DNA of 60,008 nt from Actinomycetota bacterium (lineage in GTDB: Bacteria > Actinomycetota > Acidimicrobiia > Acidimicrobiales > Microtrichaceae): the NCBI GenBank assembly GCA_016703525.1, contig JADJBW010000024.1, positions 1 to 60,008 of the forward strand. Reading direction: 5' to 3'. The first letter of the stretch is position 1, and each line of letters opens with the position of its first letter. The translations under genes and the position numbers were made by a program. Of this stretch, positions 59,995 to 60,008 are shown piece after piece. Under the pieces are notes generated by a model, which was not told the origin of the DNA, made no database searches, and saw only the letters and a program-made list of their open reading frames with translations.

Positions 59995-60008
59995 GATGGA
60001 ATCCTTAG

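Overview
The window is high-GC actinobacterial chromosome, and my best guess is an Acidimicrobiia/Ilumatobacter-like lineage. The evidence is a mycothiol synthase, a mycothiol-dependent maleylpyruvate isomerase-type protein, an ANTAR response regulator, a DUF222/HNH (13E12-type) gene, menaquinone genes, a VWA-TadB protein, and many start codons that sit 6-10 nt after a TANNNT box (leaderless-type promoters). Taxonomy is inference, because no marker search could be run.

Layout. 1-1.95 kb: 5' part of murF (minus, broken by frameshifts) divergent from ddl. 2.2-10.4 kb: a minus-strand Tad/Flp pilus machine (cpaB, tadZ, tadA, VWA-tadB, tadC), translationally coupled to a polytopic membrane protein. 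10.6-16.5 kb: rpsA, a methyltransferase, polA, an ANTAR regulator and a small coiled-coil protein. 16.7-18.4 kb: small membrane proteins, tRNA-Leu(CAA), bcp and HU. 18.5-22 kb: trpC-F-B-A. 22-24.2 kb: an OmpR-type two-component system. 24.2-31 kb: ygfZ, DUF445, an AAA ATPase, a frameshifted DUF222/HNH gene and two enzymes. 31.1-38.8 kb: the large operon hisD-C-B-H-A-F-groES-like-hisI-trpE. 39-44.3 kb: mshD, rlmN, a rhomboid-like protein, a MaoC hydratase and a secreted hydrolase. 44.3-50.4 kb: a PAS-GGDEF protein and menG, menF, menD, menH. 50.5-56.6 kb: a mobile-element cluster (IS4-type, IS21 remnant, IS66 with a perfect 8-bp target duplication, IS630) around an acyltransferase. 56.7-60 kb: a lipoprotein, menA (cut off from the other men genes by the IS cluster), a GNAT protein, a gene fragment and a second lipoprotein.

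Two properties cut across the window. First, at least 16 transcription units, including rpsA, polA, hisD, trpC, menD, ddl and tRNA-Leu, show a -10 hexamer placed so that the RNA would begin at or within a few bases of the start codon or tRNA 5' end. This pattern decided several starts and supports one 46-codon gene. Second, at least 15 genes carry single-base indels, many in short homopolymers, in otherwise well-conserved housekeeping genes (hisH, menA, menF, menG, bcp, murF). Most are more likely sequence errors than real decay, so apparent fusions and truncations here should not be taken literally.

I did not find a convincing new defence or biosynthetic system. The most notable single observations are the Asp-to-Tyr change in motif C of PolA, the leaderless-promoter pattern, the VWA-TadB and TadZ-repeat architecture of the Tad locus, a groES-like gene inside the his operon, and CRP-like palindromes upstream of mshD and the HNH gene.
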